A stretch of DNA of 14,734 nucleotides from positions 1-14,734 of the forward strand of contig JAICQC010000070.1 of NCBI GenBank assembly GCA_025938055.1. The letters run 5' to 3'. The translations under genes and the position numbers were made by a program. This DNA is from Anaerolineales bacterium (GTDB lineage Bacteria > Chloroflexota > Anaerolineae > Anaerolineales > Villigracilaceae). This document shows positions 1 to 7,722 of this stretch, piece by piece. Each line of letters opens with the position of its first letter. The stretch's first letter is position 1. The notes under the pieces were generated by a model. It was not told the DNA's origin. It ran no database searches and saw nothing but the letters and a program-made list of their open reading frames with translations.

Positions 1-205
1 CCGATGGAAGTGAACCTGAAGGTAGTGACCCCGAAGGCAGGGAGCCCGATGGAAGTGAACCTGACGGAAGCGAGCCCGAGGGCAATGAACCCGAAGGAAG
101 ATACCCGGTGGGCAGCGAACCAGATGGCAGTGAGCCGGATGGAAGCGAGCCGGAAGGCAGTGACCCCGAAGGCAGGGAGCCAGATGGCAGTGAGCCCGAG
201 GGCAG
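1..205 (-). repeat. 15-bp tandem repeat encoding LPSGS pentapeptides
   Basis: Thirteen full 15-base units plus 10 bases run to the left edge, in frame with the beta-helix gene. Twelve units encode LPSGS and one encodes LPTGY. The units differ at the DNA level mainly at third codon positions: Leu is CTG, CTT, CTA or TTG, and the Ser and Gly codons also vary. The protein repeat is therefore better conserved than the DNA. It probably forms an extended spacer between the beta-helix domain and whatever lies further C-terminal. It resembles LPxTG only superficially and is not called a sortase signal. Confidence 0.93.
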
Positions 206-2962
206 GAACGCCACGTCGGCGGCTGCCGCGCTCAAGACCGCAGCGTTCTGTGGAAAGATCAGCCCGTTATAAATGGGGAAGGGATCGCGATGCAGGCTGA
301 CGGCGCTGCCGGGCAGGCTCGTCAGGGTGATGCTCACCGAAGAACCTGGCTGCACCGGGAACTTGAACCACTTTTCCTGGAAGCGGTCTGTAATAAATTG
401 CTCGGTCTGCGATGTACCGCCTACGGTCTGCGCCTGTGCCCAGTTCAGGTTCGATGTAGAAACCGGGCGGCAATACGAAAATTCGGAAGTGCCGTTGCTG
501 CCCGTGGCGGTCGTGGTGATGCCAAACGGTTCTACCGCTCCTGCAGCGATTTCCTCATCAAACGTTGCCAGACCGTTCGCATCTGTTGTCACCGAGAACG
601 AGCCAAGATAATCTTCACCACCGCCAAAGAATGTGGGATGGCAGGCTTCGTTCGCAAATACATCAATCGCGTATGTTTGATTGGCTTCAGAGTCCAGCGT
701 GCCGACGAGGCGCGTGCTGCTTCCATCGGAAGTAGCCAGGTTGAGTACCGGGTAATTCTGGTAGGCATTTGGGCCCGCGATGGTGCCAACATGATTGAAC
801 GTAACTCCATCACTGCCCAGGTCGATGTCTGGTCCGTCGTTGGAGAAGACCTTGTTGCCGCGAAAGATATTCGCCGTACCAGAACCAAGCGCAATGCCCG
901 AGCTACCGTTTCCGGCAATCGTATTCCCATCACCCGGGTTTAGCCCACCAACCATGACATTGGGTGTATTGAGCCACACGCCATGCCCGCCGTTACCCAG
1001 TGTTGCGTCCTCCAGGGCATTCGTCCCGATCAAGTTGCCCGCGATCACGTGACCACCCAACTGCGAAAGATCAGCCATGCCAATCCCATCCTCGAGGTTG
1101 CCGGAGATCAGGTTGCCCTGGCCGGAATCACTACCGCCAACGACATTATTCGACCCGCGGAAGATCCCAATGCCGCTCTGGTAGTTGCCAAGCGGGGCTG
1201 TTCCGGCAGCATTCGTGCCAATGTAATTGCCGAAGATGAATGTGCTGGCTACCTGGTCCAGAGTAATGCCATTGCGCGGATCGCCCGGAATGCCATTGCC
1301 GTTCGCCGAAATCAGATTGCGATCGGCAGGCAAACTGCCGCCAATGGTATTGTTGCTGGCAGCCACAGGCTGGAAGAAGTTCGCGACAAAAATACCGTCG
1401 CGTCCATTGCCGCGATCGAGTGTGCCGGTCGCATCGGTGCCGATGAAATTCCCTGCCACCTGGTTGCCGACCTCGCTCACCGAAATACCTGCCTGTGAGA
1501 AGCGGTTGATTACCAGCCCGCGAATCACGCTGTTCGACGTTCGGATCGCAAGACCATCACTACTCCCGGCTGAAGTGCCGTCCAATTCAATTCGCAGGAC
1601 CGAGTTAGTTCCCACGGCTAGTGTGTTGGGACTCGCACCTGGTTGTGTATACCCGTCAATAATGACCGGCTCAGTAATGGCTGGCAGAGCAGAAGCAGGA
1701 GTGATGGTGTGCACGCCTGCCCCGGGAATATTGAATTGGATCTCATCCGGACCAGCGGGTAAATTGGGCGTGGTATTCGCATTCAGGATCGCCTGGCGGA
1801 GAGAACCAGCTCCGCTGTCGTCGGTGTTGGTCACGAGAAAGATGTTGGTGTTTGCGACTTCGAACGCGCCGATATCGCAAGCAGCACCCTGCGGACGCGC
1901 CACACCGCGCTGATCTGTGGCGGCACAGGTCGCATTATTGCCGGCATCAATCGCCGGGCTTTCGACCAGAAGAGCCATGGTGTGGGTGGACCCGCCGTTA
2001 TCAGCCAGGGGTCCAAGAAGGGGATCGGCGTTGAGCAGATCGCCCGAAGCTGTAAAGTCGCAACTGCTGTCACTGGAAAGGTTGTTACCCAGTGAAGTGA
2101 GTGGTTGAATCCCCGCGCAGTTCCCACCGCTGGTGCTGTTGGCGACAATGGTATTCTGCACCTCCAATGTACCGTTCCAGAAATAGATGCCTCCGCCGGT
2201 AGCCGCACTGTTCCCGGCAAATGTAACATTATTAAGAGCGACTTGTGGGTTGCCTTCGCTGGCTGTAGTGACAAGTCCGCCGCCAATGCCTGCCGCGCTA
2301 TTGTTGACGATGGTGGAATTGTTGACAATCATCGAGCCATTGCTGGCAAATAATCCGCCGCCATCATCGGCGATGGCAGAATTATTGACAATCAGGCTTT
2401 CGTTAATTGTTGTCGTGCCGCTCGAGAACACGCCGCCGCCGCTCGACCCAATGTTTTCCGCAATCACGCCGGCTTCCAGGGTAAAGGTCCCCTCTACCAG
2501 GACACCGGAGCCCGCATTCAAATTGCCATTTCGAATGGTGATCTCTCGCGCCGTCAGGCTGCCTCCCGGCGTGACGTGAAATACACGATCAAGATCATCG
2601 GCATCAATGAACGTTGTACCAGCCCCCTCTCCAACGATCTCCAACGAATCGGTGATATCCAGATCCCCGGTCACCGCGGCATCTTCCCCGACGCCTGCCT
2701 GGGCTATTCTATACGTGCCCGCGGGGAGCGAGATCATATCCGCACCTTCAAGTGCATTTGCCTCTTGGATTGCGGCGCGCAGCGTACAATCCCCGGTAGC
2801 ATCCGTCTCGCAGAGACCATCACCTGGGTTGGCATCCAGCATGTCTACCGTACTGTTGACAATGAAGTTCTGCGCGGCGGCAGCGGGTCTTAAACCGAAT
2901 TGTGCAAGTAGAATGGAAAGAATCGCAATAACAGAAAAAGTGCGAATAAATTTTTTATCCAT
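1..2962 (-). CDS. Secreted CSLREA-domain right-handed beta-helix protein (partial, C-terminus beyond left edge)
   Basis: The reading frame is open from ATG 2962 to the left edge (987 codons, no stop). GGAGG lies 5 bases upstream of this ATG. Residues 1-30 form a Sec signal peptide (MDKK start, hydrophobic core, AAAA before Q31). Residues about 33-70 are a CSLREA-type domain: NSTVD, then a C51/C59 pair and CTLRAAIQEAN. A second copy (DDSGAGSLRQAILNAN) lies near residue 385. Between them are short Asn/Gly/Thr-rich coils with repeated VNNS and GGG motifs. Three NxIGT(D/N) coils sit near residues 501, 578 and 641, typical of a parallel beta-helix. After about residue 780 come beta-sandwich-like segments and then an LPSGS repeat. 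It is probably a surface or released protein. Ligand or enzyme activity cannot be told, and no catalytic motif was recognised. Family assignment is confident; function is unknown. Confidence 0.88.
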   Translation of the reverse strand, partial: MDKKFIRTFSVIAILSILLAQFGLRPAAAAQNFIVNSTVDMLDANPGDGLCETDATGDCTLRAAIQEANALEGADMISLPAGTYRIAQAGVGEDAAVTGDLDITDSLEIVGEGAGTTFIDADDLDRVFHVTPGGSLTAREITIRNGNLNAGSGVLVEGTFTLEAGVIAENIGSSGGGVFSSGTTTINESLIVNNSAIADDGGGLFASNGSMIVNNSTIVNNSAAGIGGGLVTTASEGNPQVALNNVTFAGNSAATGGGIYFWNGTLEVQNTIVANSTSGGNCAGIQPLTSLGNNLSSDSSCDFTASGDLLNADPLLGPLADNGGSTHTMALLVESPAIDAGNNATCAATDQRGVARPQGAACDIGAFEVANTNIFLVTNTDDSGAGSLRQAILNANTTPNLPAGPDEIQFNIPGAGVHTITPASALPAITEPVIIDGYTQPGASPNTLAVGTNSVLRIELDGTSAGSSDGLAIRTSNSVIRGLVINRFSQAGISVSEVGNQVAGNFIGTDATGTLDRGNGRDGIFVANFFQPVAASNNTIGGSLPADRNLISANGNGIPGDPRNGITLDQVASTFIFGNYIGTNAAGTAPLGNYQSGIGIFRGSNNVVGGSDSGQGNLISGNLEDGIGMADLSQLGGHVIAGNLIGTNALEDATLGNGGHGVWLNTPNVMVGGLNPGDGNTIAGNGSSGIALGSGTANIFRGNKVFSNDGPDIDLGSDGVTFNHVGTIAGPNAYQNYPVLNLATSDGSSTRLVGTLDSEANQTYAIDVFANEACHPTFFGGGEDYLGSFSVTTDANGLATFDEEIAAGAVEPFGITTTATGSNGTSEFSYCRPVSTSNLNWAQAQTVGGTSQTEQFITDRFQEKWFKFPVQPGSSVSITLTSLPGSAVSLHRDPFPIYNGLIFPQNAAVLSAAAADVAFLPSGSLPSGSLPSGSLPSGSLPSGSLPSGSLPTGYLPSGSLPSGSLPSGSLPSGSLPSGSLPSGSLPS

Positions 2963-3551
2963 GATTTCCTCCGGGCAATAACGCGTAATGAATAAGTTCA
3001 TGATGTTGGCAAATAAGAGAAACCAGCTCGTGCCGGGTATCGGACGTCCATCGACTTTTTATATGGCTGCCGGGATATAGTTGTTGTCAAGTTGTGGAAG
3101 TGTTTGTTATTTACTATGTAAAGATCGGGCCTCATTCATTGGTGAAGTGGATTTTGAATAGTGAATTGCTTCGTGAGACATCCCATCATAGATTTGCCCA
3201 TGCCACACGGTCCTTCAAAATGATCAACCCGATAAGGTCTCTGTCCCCGGCTGAATCCAACGACTTGATTACCGGTCTGATGGAGTAAATAAGGTGAGAT
3301 TTTGTTTGCAAGAGTGGCATTGCAAGTCGATAGGATGAATCTGATAAAACTAATAGTCATTTTAACCTAATTAACAGAACTGTTAGGAATTTTGTAACGT
3401 TCTGCAATCTTTCCAATATTATGTAGTCCCCGATGATTTTGGTTGACGCCAGGCTGGCACGCAGGACAATCCCAAATTGTTGTCGGGAAAGAAATGCTGA
3501 CCAGTCTTGTTGATGATACTTAACCATTGATAGATCTGCACGAAATCAAAA
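2963..3551. other. AT-richer intergenic region without a convincing gene
   Basis: About 590 bases between the beta-helix gene start and the operon terminator. It is visibly richer in A and T than its flanks. Short open frames exist (GTG 3094 to 3288 plus; ATG 3360 to 3136 minus), but neither has a Shine-Dalgarno sequence or a recognisable protein. The only clear structure is an inverted repeat TAACAG-AA-CTGTTA at 3372-3385. I see no tRNA, mobile element or gene remnant. Confidence 0.6.
3058..3090 (-). promoter_or_regulatory. Weak candidate promoter for the beta-helix gene
   Basis: On the minus strand a perfect TTGACA (3090-3085) is followed by TATAAA (3063-3058), but the spacer is 21 bases, longer than the 16-19 usual for sigma70. 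Shifting to CATATA gives 19. It lies about 100 bases upstream of ATG 2962. The position is plausible but the spacing makes the call weak. Confidence 0.25.
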
Positions 3552-3576
3552 TCGCCCTGCCAATTCGGCAGGGCGA
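3540..3576 (-). terminator. Rho-independent terminator of the oxidase/dehydrogenase operon
   Basis: A perfect 10-bp GC-rich stem (3552-3561 with 3567-3576) has a 5-base loop. Read on the minus strand it is followed by TTTTGATTT. It lies 32 bases past the stop of the GMC dehydrogenase gene, the last gene of the operon. Confidence 0.88.
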
Positions 3577-3608
3577 AACTAAGAATACAGGCTGTCTTCG
3601 TGGTCGTG

Positions 3609-5408
3609 TCACGCCAACAGCCGGTTGGGGTCCTTGAAGTATCGCTCCACCAGGGCGTCGCCAGTCATATAAGCGAGGGCGCCAAGGGTGTCCGTGGGAT
3701 TTGAGCCGGGGTTCTGCGGGTATAACGCGGCGCCTGTGACAAATAGATTTGGCGTATCCCAGACCTGCCCATATTTGTTGGTCACTGAATTGCCCGGGCT
3801 CGCCCCCATAATTGCCCCGCCGGTGATATGCGTGCTTTTATACGATGTGATGTTGTAGTCCGGGAGTTCCGGCACCCAGGCGATCTGTTCGGCACCCATC
3901 TCCTGCATGATCTCCACGCAGCGCTCAGCAAGAAATTTATAGCGGCGCCGGTCATCGTCTGTCCAATCGAAGGTGAAACGCAGGAGCGGCATACCGTAGG
4001 CATCGGTAAAGTTAGGGTCGAGGTCGAAGTTATAACCCTGGTACGCAAAGCTGTCGCCCTGGATGGCGATCGGCACGGTATTGTCCCAATGGTTGCGCAT
4101 GGACTCCTTCCATTCCCGGCCCCAGTTACGCGGCTTCTCGCTTCCTCCGCCCGTGACAAACTCACTGTCCTCATCGGACCCGAGCGGCATCCCGCCTGCA
4201 GAATTAACCGGCTCGCGCTCGCCGAGAGTCGAATAGATTCCGCCTCCGCCAATGAAATCCAAATTACTGTGATCAAAGACCATGCCATAAAAATCATAGA
4301 TCGCCGTCATCGTGGCGGTGTTGCCCATGTACAGGTTGAAGCGCCTGCCCGGGAATACACCGGTGACCGGTGTGTACCACATCTGGTGAGTGAAATTGCG
4401 CCCTACCTGTCCACGATCGTTACCGAGCCCATTTGGATGAACAGGACTGCGCGAGACCAGCAGCAATTTAACGTTCGTCAACGTATAGCCGGATAAGAAG
4501 ACTACCTCTGCTGGTTGGAAGTGCTCTTCACCGGTCAGGATATCCACATAGACAAGCCCGGTCGCCAGACCGTCCGCGCCGATTTCGACGCGGGTCACGT
4601 GAGTCTGTGTGCGTATTTCGTAACGACCGGTCCGAAGCGCGAGGGGCAGGTGAGTAGTCACACCTGTGGTCTTGGCATCCACCTCACAGCCAAAGCGTGT
4701 GCAAAAACCACAGTATAGACAGCCCGAACGAGTGAACCCGAAGCGATCTGTAAATGCCCGCGAGAGAATGCCTGCTGGTTGGGGGAAAGGACTGTATCCC
4801 AGTTTCTGGCAGGCGTCTGCAAACATGTGAGAGGGGATGTTGCGCTCGAGCGGCGGGTTGGGATATGGCATGCCGCGCGGCTCGAACGGATTGCCTCCCG
4901 ACGGATCATCCACATGTGGCATGCCGGATGCCCCGATATCCCATTCGAACTGGTCGTAATAGGGTTCGAGCTCCTCATATGTGATCGGCCAATCCTGAAT
5001 GGAGGAGTTCTCCGGTAGTTTTTGCTCACCGTAGTTCTCGATGATATGGGCCTTCAATTGGAAGTCTGAGGGCAGGAAGCGATACACCATGCCGGACCAG
5101 TGTATGGCAGAACCACCCACGCCCTCCCCGGGATGATACGCGCCATACTGCCGCATTGGCAGCGCGTGGACGCGTTCATGAGGTCGCCACGTCCAGGTCT
5201 CGCGTTCGAGGTCTACCATCATGCGTTTGCGGACTGAGTACAGCAGGCTGTCGTGGTTGTGGGCGAAATCAGGATATGCCGCACGCCACGGACCCTGCTC
5301 AAGAGCCACCACGTTATAACCGGCTTCGGTCAGCTTCCAGCCGAGGATGTTGGACGTCCAGCCTGCGCCGACCGTGACCACATCAACTTTTTTGTGTACG
5401 GTTGTCAT
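3609..5408 (-). CDS. GMC-family FAD-dependent dehydrogenase, large catalytic subunit (gluconate/glucose dehydrogenase-like)
   Basis: 599 aa. The N-terminus has an FAD-binding Rossmann motif (GAGWTS, G14-S19, then the ALEQG end of beta-2). The C-terminal GMC oxidoreductase domain carries H527 in THITGGAIMG, then YGQVWD, PNLFVTGAA and N570 in GSNPTDT; H527 and N570 are the likely catalytic pair. C230, C233, C236 and C241 form CLYCGFCTRFGC, resembling the cysteine cluster that binds a 3Fe-4S centre in bacterial FAD-glucose dehydrogenase alpha subunits. There is no signal peptide; such subunits are known to be exported bound to a Tat-signal small subunit, here the gene just upstream (24-base gap). 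GGAG lies 10 bases before ATG 5408. It should oxidise an alcohol, sugar or polyol outside the membrane and pass electrons to the operon's cytochrome c. The substrate is unknown. Confidence 0.92.
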   Translation of the reverse strand: MTTVHKKVDVVTVGAGWTSNILGWKLTEAGYNVVALEQGPWRAAYPDFAHNHDSLLYSVRKRMMVDLERETWTWRPHERVHALPMRQYGAYHPGEGVGGSAIHWSGMVYRFLPSDFQLKAHIIENYGEQKLPENSSIQDWPITYEELEPYYDQFEWDIGASGMPHVDDPSGGNPFEPRGMPYPNPPLERNIPSHMFADACQKLGYSPFPQPAGILSRAFTDRFGFTRSGCLYCGFCTRFGCEVDAKTTGVTTHLPLALRTGRYEIRTQTHVTRVEIGADGLATGLVYVDILTGEEHFQPAEVVFLSGYTLTNVKLLLVSRSPVHPNGLGNDRGQVGRNFTHQMWYTPVTGVFPGRRFNLYMGNTATMTAIYDFYGMVFDHSNLDFIGGGGIYSTLGEREPVNSAGGMPLGSDEDSEFVTGGGSEKPRNWGREWKESMRNHWDNTVPIAIQGDSFAYQGYNFDLDPNFTDAYGMPLLRFTFDWTDDDRRRYKFLAERCVEIMQEMGAEQIAWVPELPDYNITSYKSTHITGGAIMGASPGNSVTNKYGQVWDTPNLFVTGAALYPQNPGSNPTDTLGALAYMTGDALVERYFKDPNRLLA

Positions 5409-5432
5409 GTCGTTTTGTCTCCAGTCAACGGC

Positions 5433-6380
5433 TCATGGATGAGGATGAATATTCGGTTCTTCCACGCCGGGCGTGCCTGACCCCGTTACGGGCAGGATCG
5501 CGTTGGGATGGCTCGGCTCGCCGGGGTTGAACGGATGCAGCATGGCAATGCTCTGCGGCTCACGCTTTTCGACGTACGACTCATCCTGCATATCAAGGGG
5601 TGTATAGGCGCGCTGCGCGCCCGCGTACCCGATCAGCTTCCAGCCGACCATGTCGCGATTGCCGCGATAGACCGGGTCACCGAACATGCCTTCGATCGTG
5701 TGATCGCGCAGTAGATCAAAGAACTCCGACGAATCCAGTCCGCCGATCGGGTCCAGTTCATCATCCGCAAGGGCTGCCATGATCTCTTCCTGCTGTTCTT
5801 CGGTCAGGTCAGCATATTTTCCACCGTAGTTTGCGCTGGCATGACTGTTGACGGCCATGATGCCCATGCGATAAAGTTCGCGCGGCGTCAGGATCGATTG
5901 CCAGCCGAAACGAGACATCAACTCCTTGGGAATCCAGAGGACATCGGTTTCCGTAAAATTTAGAAATGTAGGAGGCGAGTTTCCCTCATATGCCATCGCG
6001 AACGGCGGACGGTAGTAGGTGCGCGTGCCAAAGCCGCGGTCGTACCAGAGCAGTGCATCGATGTAATAGACAGCACCCGCCTCGCGTGCGCCGGGGTCCT
6101 CGGGCGTCCCGGGCAGGATGGTCGCCGTCAGGGCTTCGACGGTGCGCGCTTCGTCGGGTGTGAAAAATCCCAGCATACCGGGGGGAGGCATGTCCTGCGG
6201 CCCGGGGACGTTCTCATATTGCTCCCGGTTGGAAAGCGGCAGATCGATCTGCCGGGTTACTTCCTCCTCCTGATTCATCACATCACAGGCAGCTGCCCCG
6301 ACCGCAACACCCAGGCTGGCTCCGGCAAGCTGTAGAAAACTTCGACGGGAAATTCCTCTTCCTGATTTTGCTTGTGGCAT
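5433..6380 (-). CDS. Gluconate 2-dehydrogenase subunit 3 family protein with Tat signal
   Basis: 315 aa, the small partner of the GMC dehydrogenase. The start at ATG 6380 is chosen because AAGGAG lies exactly 7 bases upstream; in-frame ATGs at 6386 and 6401 overlap the previous gene and lack a spaced ribosome site. The N-terminus has a twin-arginine signal (SRRSFLQLAG, R12-R13) and a hydrophobic stretch ending in AAAC at C32, which could be a relaxed lipobox. The body fits the Gluconate_2-dh3 family: FFTPDEARTVEALTATILPG near residue 72, and GMFGDPVYRGN and GWKLIGYAG near 231-255. In related enzymes this subunit is needed for folding and export of the flavoprotein. It follows the cytochrome c gene by 2 bases, so translation is probably coupled. 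Confidence 0.9.
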   Translation of the reverse strand: MPQAKSGRGISRRSFLQLAGASLGVAVGAAACDVMNQEEEVTRQIDLPLSNREQYENVPGPQDMPPPGMLGFFTPDEARTVEALTATILPGTPEDPGAREAGAVYYIDALLWYDRGFGTRTYYRPPFAMAYEGNSPPTFLNFTETDVLWIPKELMSRFGWQSILTPRELYRMGIMAVNSHASANYGGKYADLTEEQQEEIMAALADDELDPIGGLDSSEFFDLLRDHTIEGMFGDPVYRGNRDMVGWKLIGYAGAQRAYTPLDMQDESYVEKREPQSIAMLHPFNPGEPSHPNAILPVTGSGTPGVEEPNIHPHP

Positions 6381-6382
6381 GT

Positions 6383-6793
6383 TCATTCTCCTTGATTCCA
6401 TATACCCGATCGTTCTGATTCCAATGTGTAAAGATATGCCGCGATATCTCGGGCTTCCTGCTCGTCGATGTTCATGTCTGGCATGGCTGTGCCCGGCTCG
6501 ATGGCTTGAGGCTGCATGATCCAGGCGATCAAATTATCGGGAGTGTTCTCCAGATTCCCAGCAATATATTGCCGCTCGCTCCATGCGATGAGGGGCGGAC
6601 CCACATAGGAGTTGGCGCCCGGGATGCCGGGAATACGATGGCACGAGTGACAGCCCTGCCGCTGGATGGACTGCGCGCCGCGAGTCGGGTCACCGCCCTC
6701 CACCAGAGTGGCTTGATTGTTTGTGCTGGAAGCACATCCCATCAACAGGAAGCCGATCGAGATCACCAAAAAGACTCTTCTTAAGAGAAACAA
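6383..6793 (-). CDS. Single-haem cytochrome c lipoprotein
   Basis: 136 aa if started at TTG 6793, which has AAGGA 7 bases upstream and gives a textbook lipoprotein signal (MFLLRRVFLV, then LMGC with C20). The alternative GTG 6808 adds five residues and overlaps the ctaG stop by 4 bases (GTGA), but its GGAG is 11 bases away. One haem site CHSCH (48-52) is seen, with M104 in TAMPDM as the likely sixth ligand. The protein is probably tethered to the outer face of the membrane. It closely resembles the C-terminal cytochrome domain of ctaC in the same operon: both share LENT, NL, WI, QAI and the PG..MP.M pattern in order. Its likely role is electron carrier between the GMC dehydrogenase and the oxidase. 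Known gluconate-type dehydrogenases usually use a triheme subunit instead. Confidence 0.9.
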   Translation of the reverse strand: MFLLRRVFLVISIGFLLMGCASSTNNQATLVEGGDPTRGAQSIQRQGCHSCHRIPGIPGANSYVGPPLIAWSERQYIAGNLENTPDNLIAWIMQPQAIEPGTAMPDMNIDEQEARDIAAYLYTLESERSGIWNQGE

Positions 6794-6804
6794 ATGTTCA
6801 TCCT

Positions 6805-7719
6805 TCACGTCTGCGCATTCTCCAGAGCTTCCCTGGCAAACAACCAGCGTCCCAACGCGCCTAGAGCGGATGCCACATAGACAACGCCCGCCGGAACCCA
6901 CATGATCGTACCGGCAAGCTGCTGGTCTTCCAGCGCGGTCAAGCCATACAGTGCAGTCTCGTGGACATGAATGGGATACCAGACGTAGGGCGAAAACGTG
7001 ATCAACACACCCAGAAAGCCGCTTACCAGCATGATGCCAAAGACCATGAAAATCCCAAGACCAAAATTGGCGGAGCCGCCCGTACGTACATTTTCGGTCA
7101 GGTTGGCAAAGACCTGCCAGAACAGCCATGCGCTCAGGAAGAAGCTCGCGTGTTCGAGGAAGTGCAGCCACTCATTGAGTATCGAAGCTTCATAGAGCCG
7201 CGGCAGGTGCCAGATCCAGATGGCTGCGGCGTGCAGCAGGCAGGCTGTCATCGGCCGCGTGAGGAATTTCCATGCCTGTTTCCACTTCCATTCCTTCCAG
7301 ATTGCTGATGTCCAGCGTGCGGGAAACGCCCACGCCAGCGCCAATTGGAAGCGACCGATCACAAAGAGCGGCGCAGACACGAGCATCAGCAATAAATGCT
7401 GGACCATATGCACGGAGAAGAGTTCCTCACTGAAAGCATCTAACGGCGAGACGATGGCGATGAAAAGAACGATCCACGCGACGGCGAAAGCGGTTGCCCG
7501 TCCCAGGCTGATCCCGCTCCCCGTCCCGGCGCGTCTCCACAACGCGTGCAGCCCCAGCGTGTAGACTCCGCCGATGAGCAGCAGCCAGGGAAGATCCTGC
7601 CATGCCCAGTGGTGCCAGAGGTTGCCGGATATTCCGCCATGAGCGTGGACTGGATAAGCAGTCCACAATGACATGAGGAAAATCAGCACGAGCAGGATGA
7701 GCCTGGCAGAAAAGTTCAT
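6805..7719 (-). CDS. ctaG: CtaG-family cytochrome c oxidase assembly protein (caa3_CtaG)
   Basis: 304 aa polytopic membrane protein of the caa3_CtaG family, required for assembly of active caa3 oxidase in Bacillus. A hydrophobic N-terminal segment ends near HAHGG (25-29), followed by about seven membrane spans. Family motifs seen are SPLDAFSEELFS (91-102), H104 and H108 in VHMVQH, WIWHLP (168-173), LEHASFF (188-194) and EDQQLAGTIMW (264-274). The conserved histidines may handle copper; that is inference. It starts 3 bases after the ctaD stop. No strong Shine-Dalgarno is visible, so it probably relies on coupled translation. Confidence 0.92.
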   Translation of the reverse strand: MNFSARLILLVLIFLMSLWTAYPVHAHGGISGNLWHHWAWQDLPWLLLIGGVYTLGLHALWRRAGTGSGISLGRATAFAVAWIVLFIAIVSPLDAFSEELFSVHMVQHLLLMLVSAPLFVIGRFQLALAWAFPARWTSAIWKEWKWKQAWKFLTRPMTACLLHAAAIWIWHLPRLYEASILNEWLHFLEHASFFLSAWLFWQVFANLTENVRTGGSANFGLGIFMVFGIMLVSGFLGVLITFSPYVWYPIHVHETALYGLTALEDQQLAGTIMWVPAGVVYVASALGALGRWLFAREALENAQT

Positions 7720-7722
7720 TTC

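Noticed and set aside
1..205. LPSGS/LPTGY units as sortase LPxTG signals
   Set aside because: The motif lacks Thr-Gly at the right positions in all but a loose reading, is repeated many times, and is not followed by a membrane span and basic tail within the window.
3094..3288. 64-residue open frame (plus) starting at GTG in the AT-rich gap
   Set aside because: No Shine-Dalgarno, GTG start, composition not protein-like and no recognisable motif; the opposite strand holds an equally unsupported frame.
3136..3360. 74-residue open frame (minus) in the same gap
   Set aside because: No ribosome binding site upstream of its ATG and no family resemblance; it overlaps the plus-strand frame and has no terminator or promoter of its own.
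3372..3385. Inverted repeat TAACAG-AA-CTGTTA as an operator or terminator
   Set aside because: The stem is short and AT-rich, no promoter lies next to it and no gene ends there; such repeats are expected by chance in AT-rich DNA.
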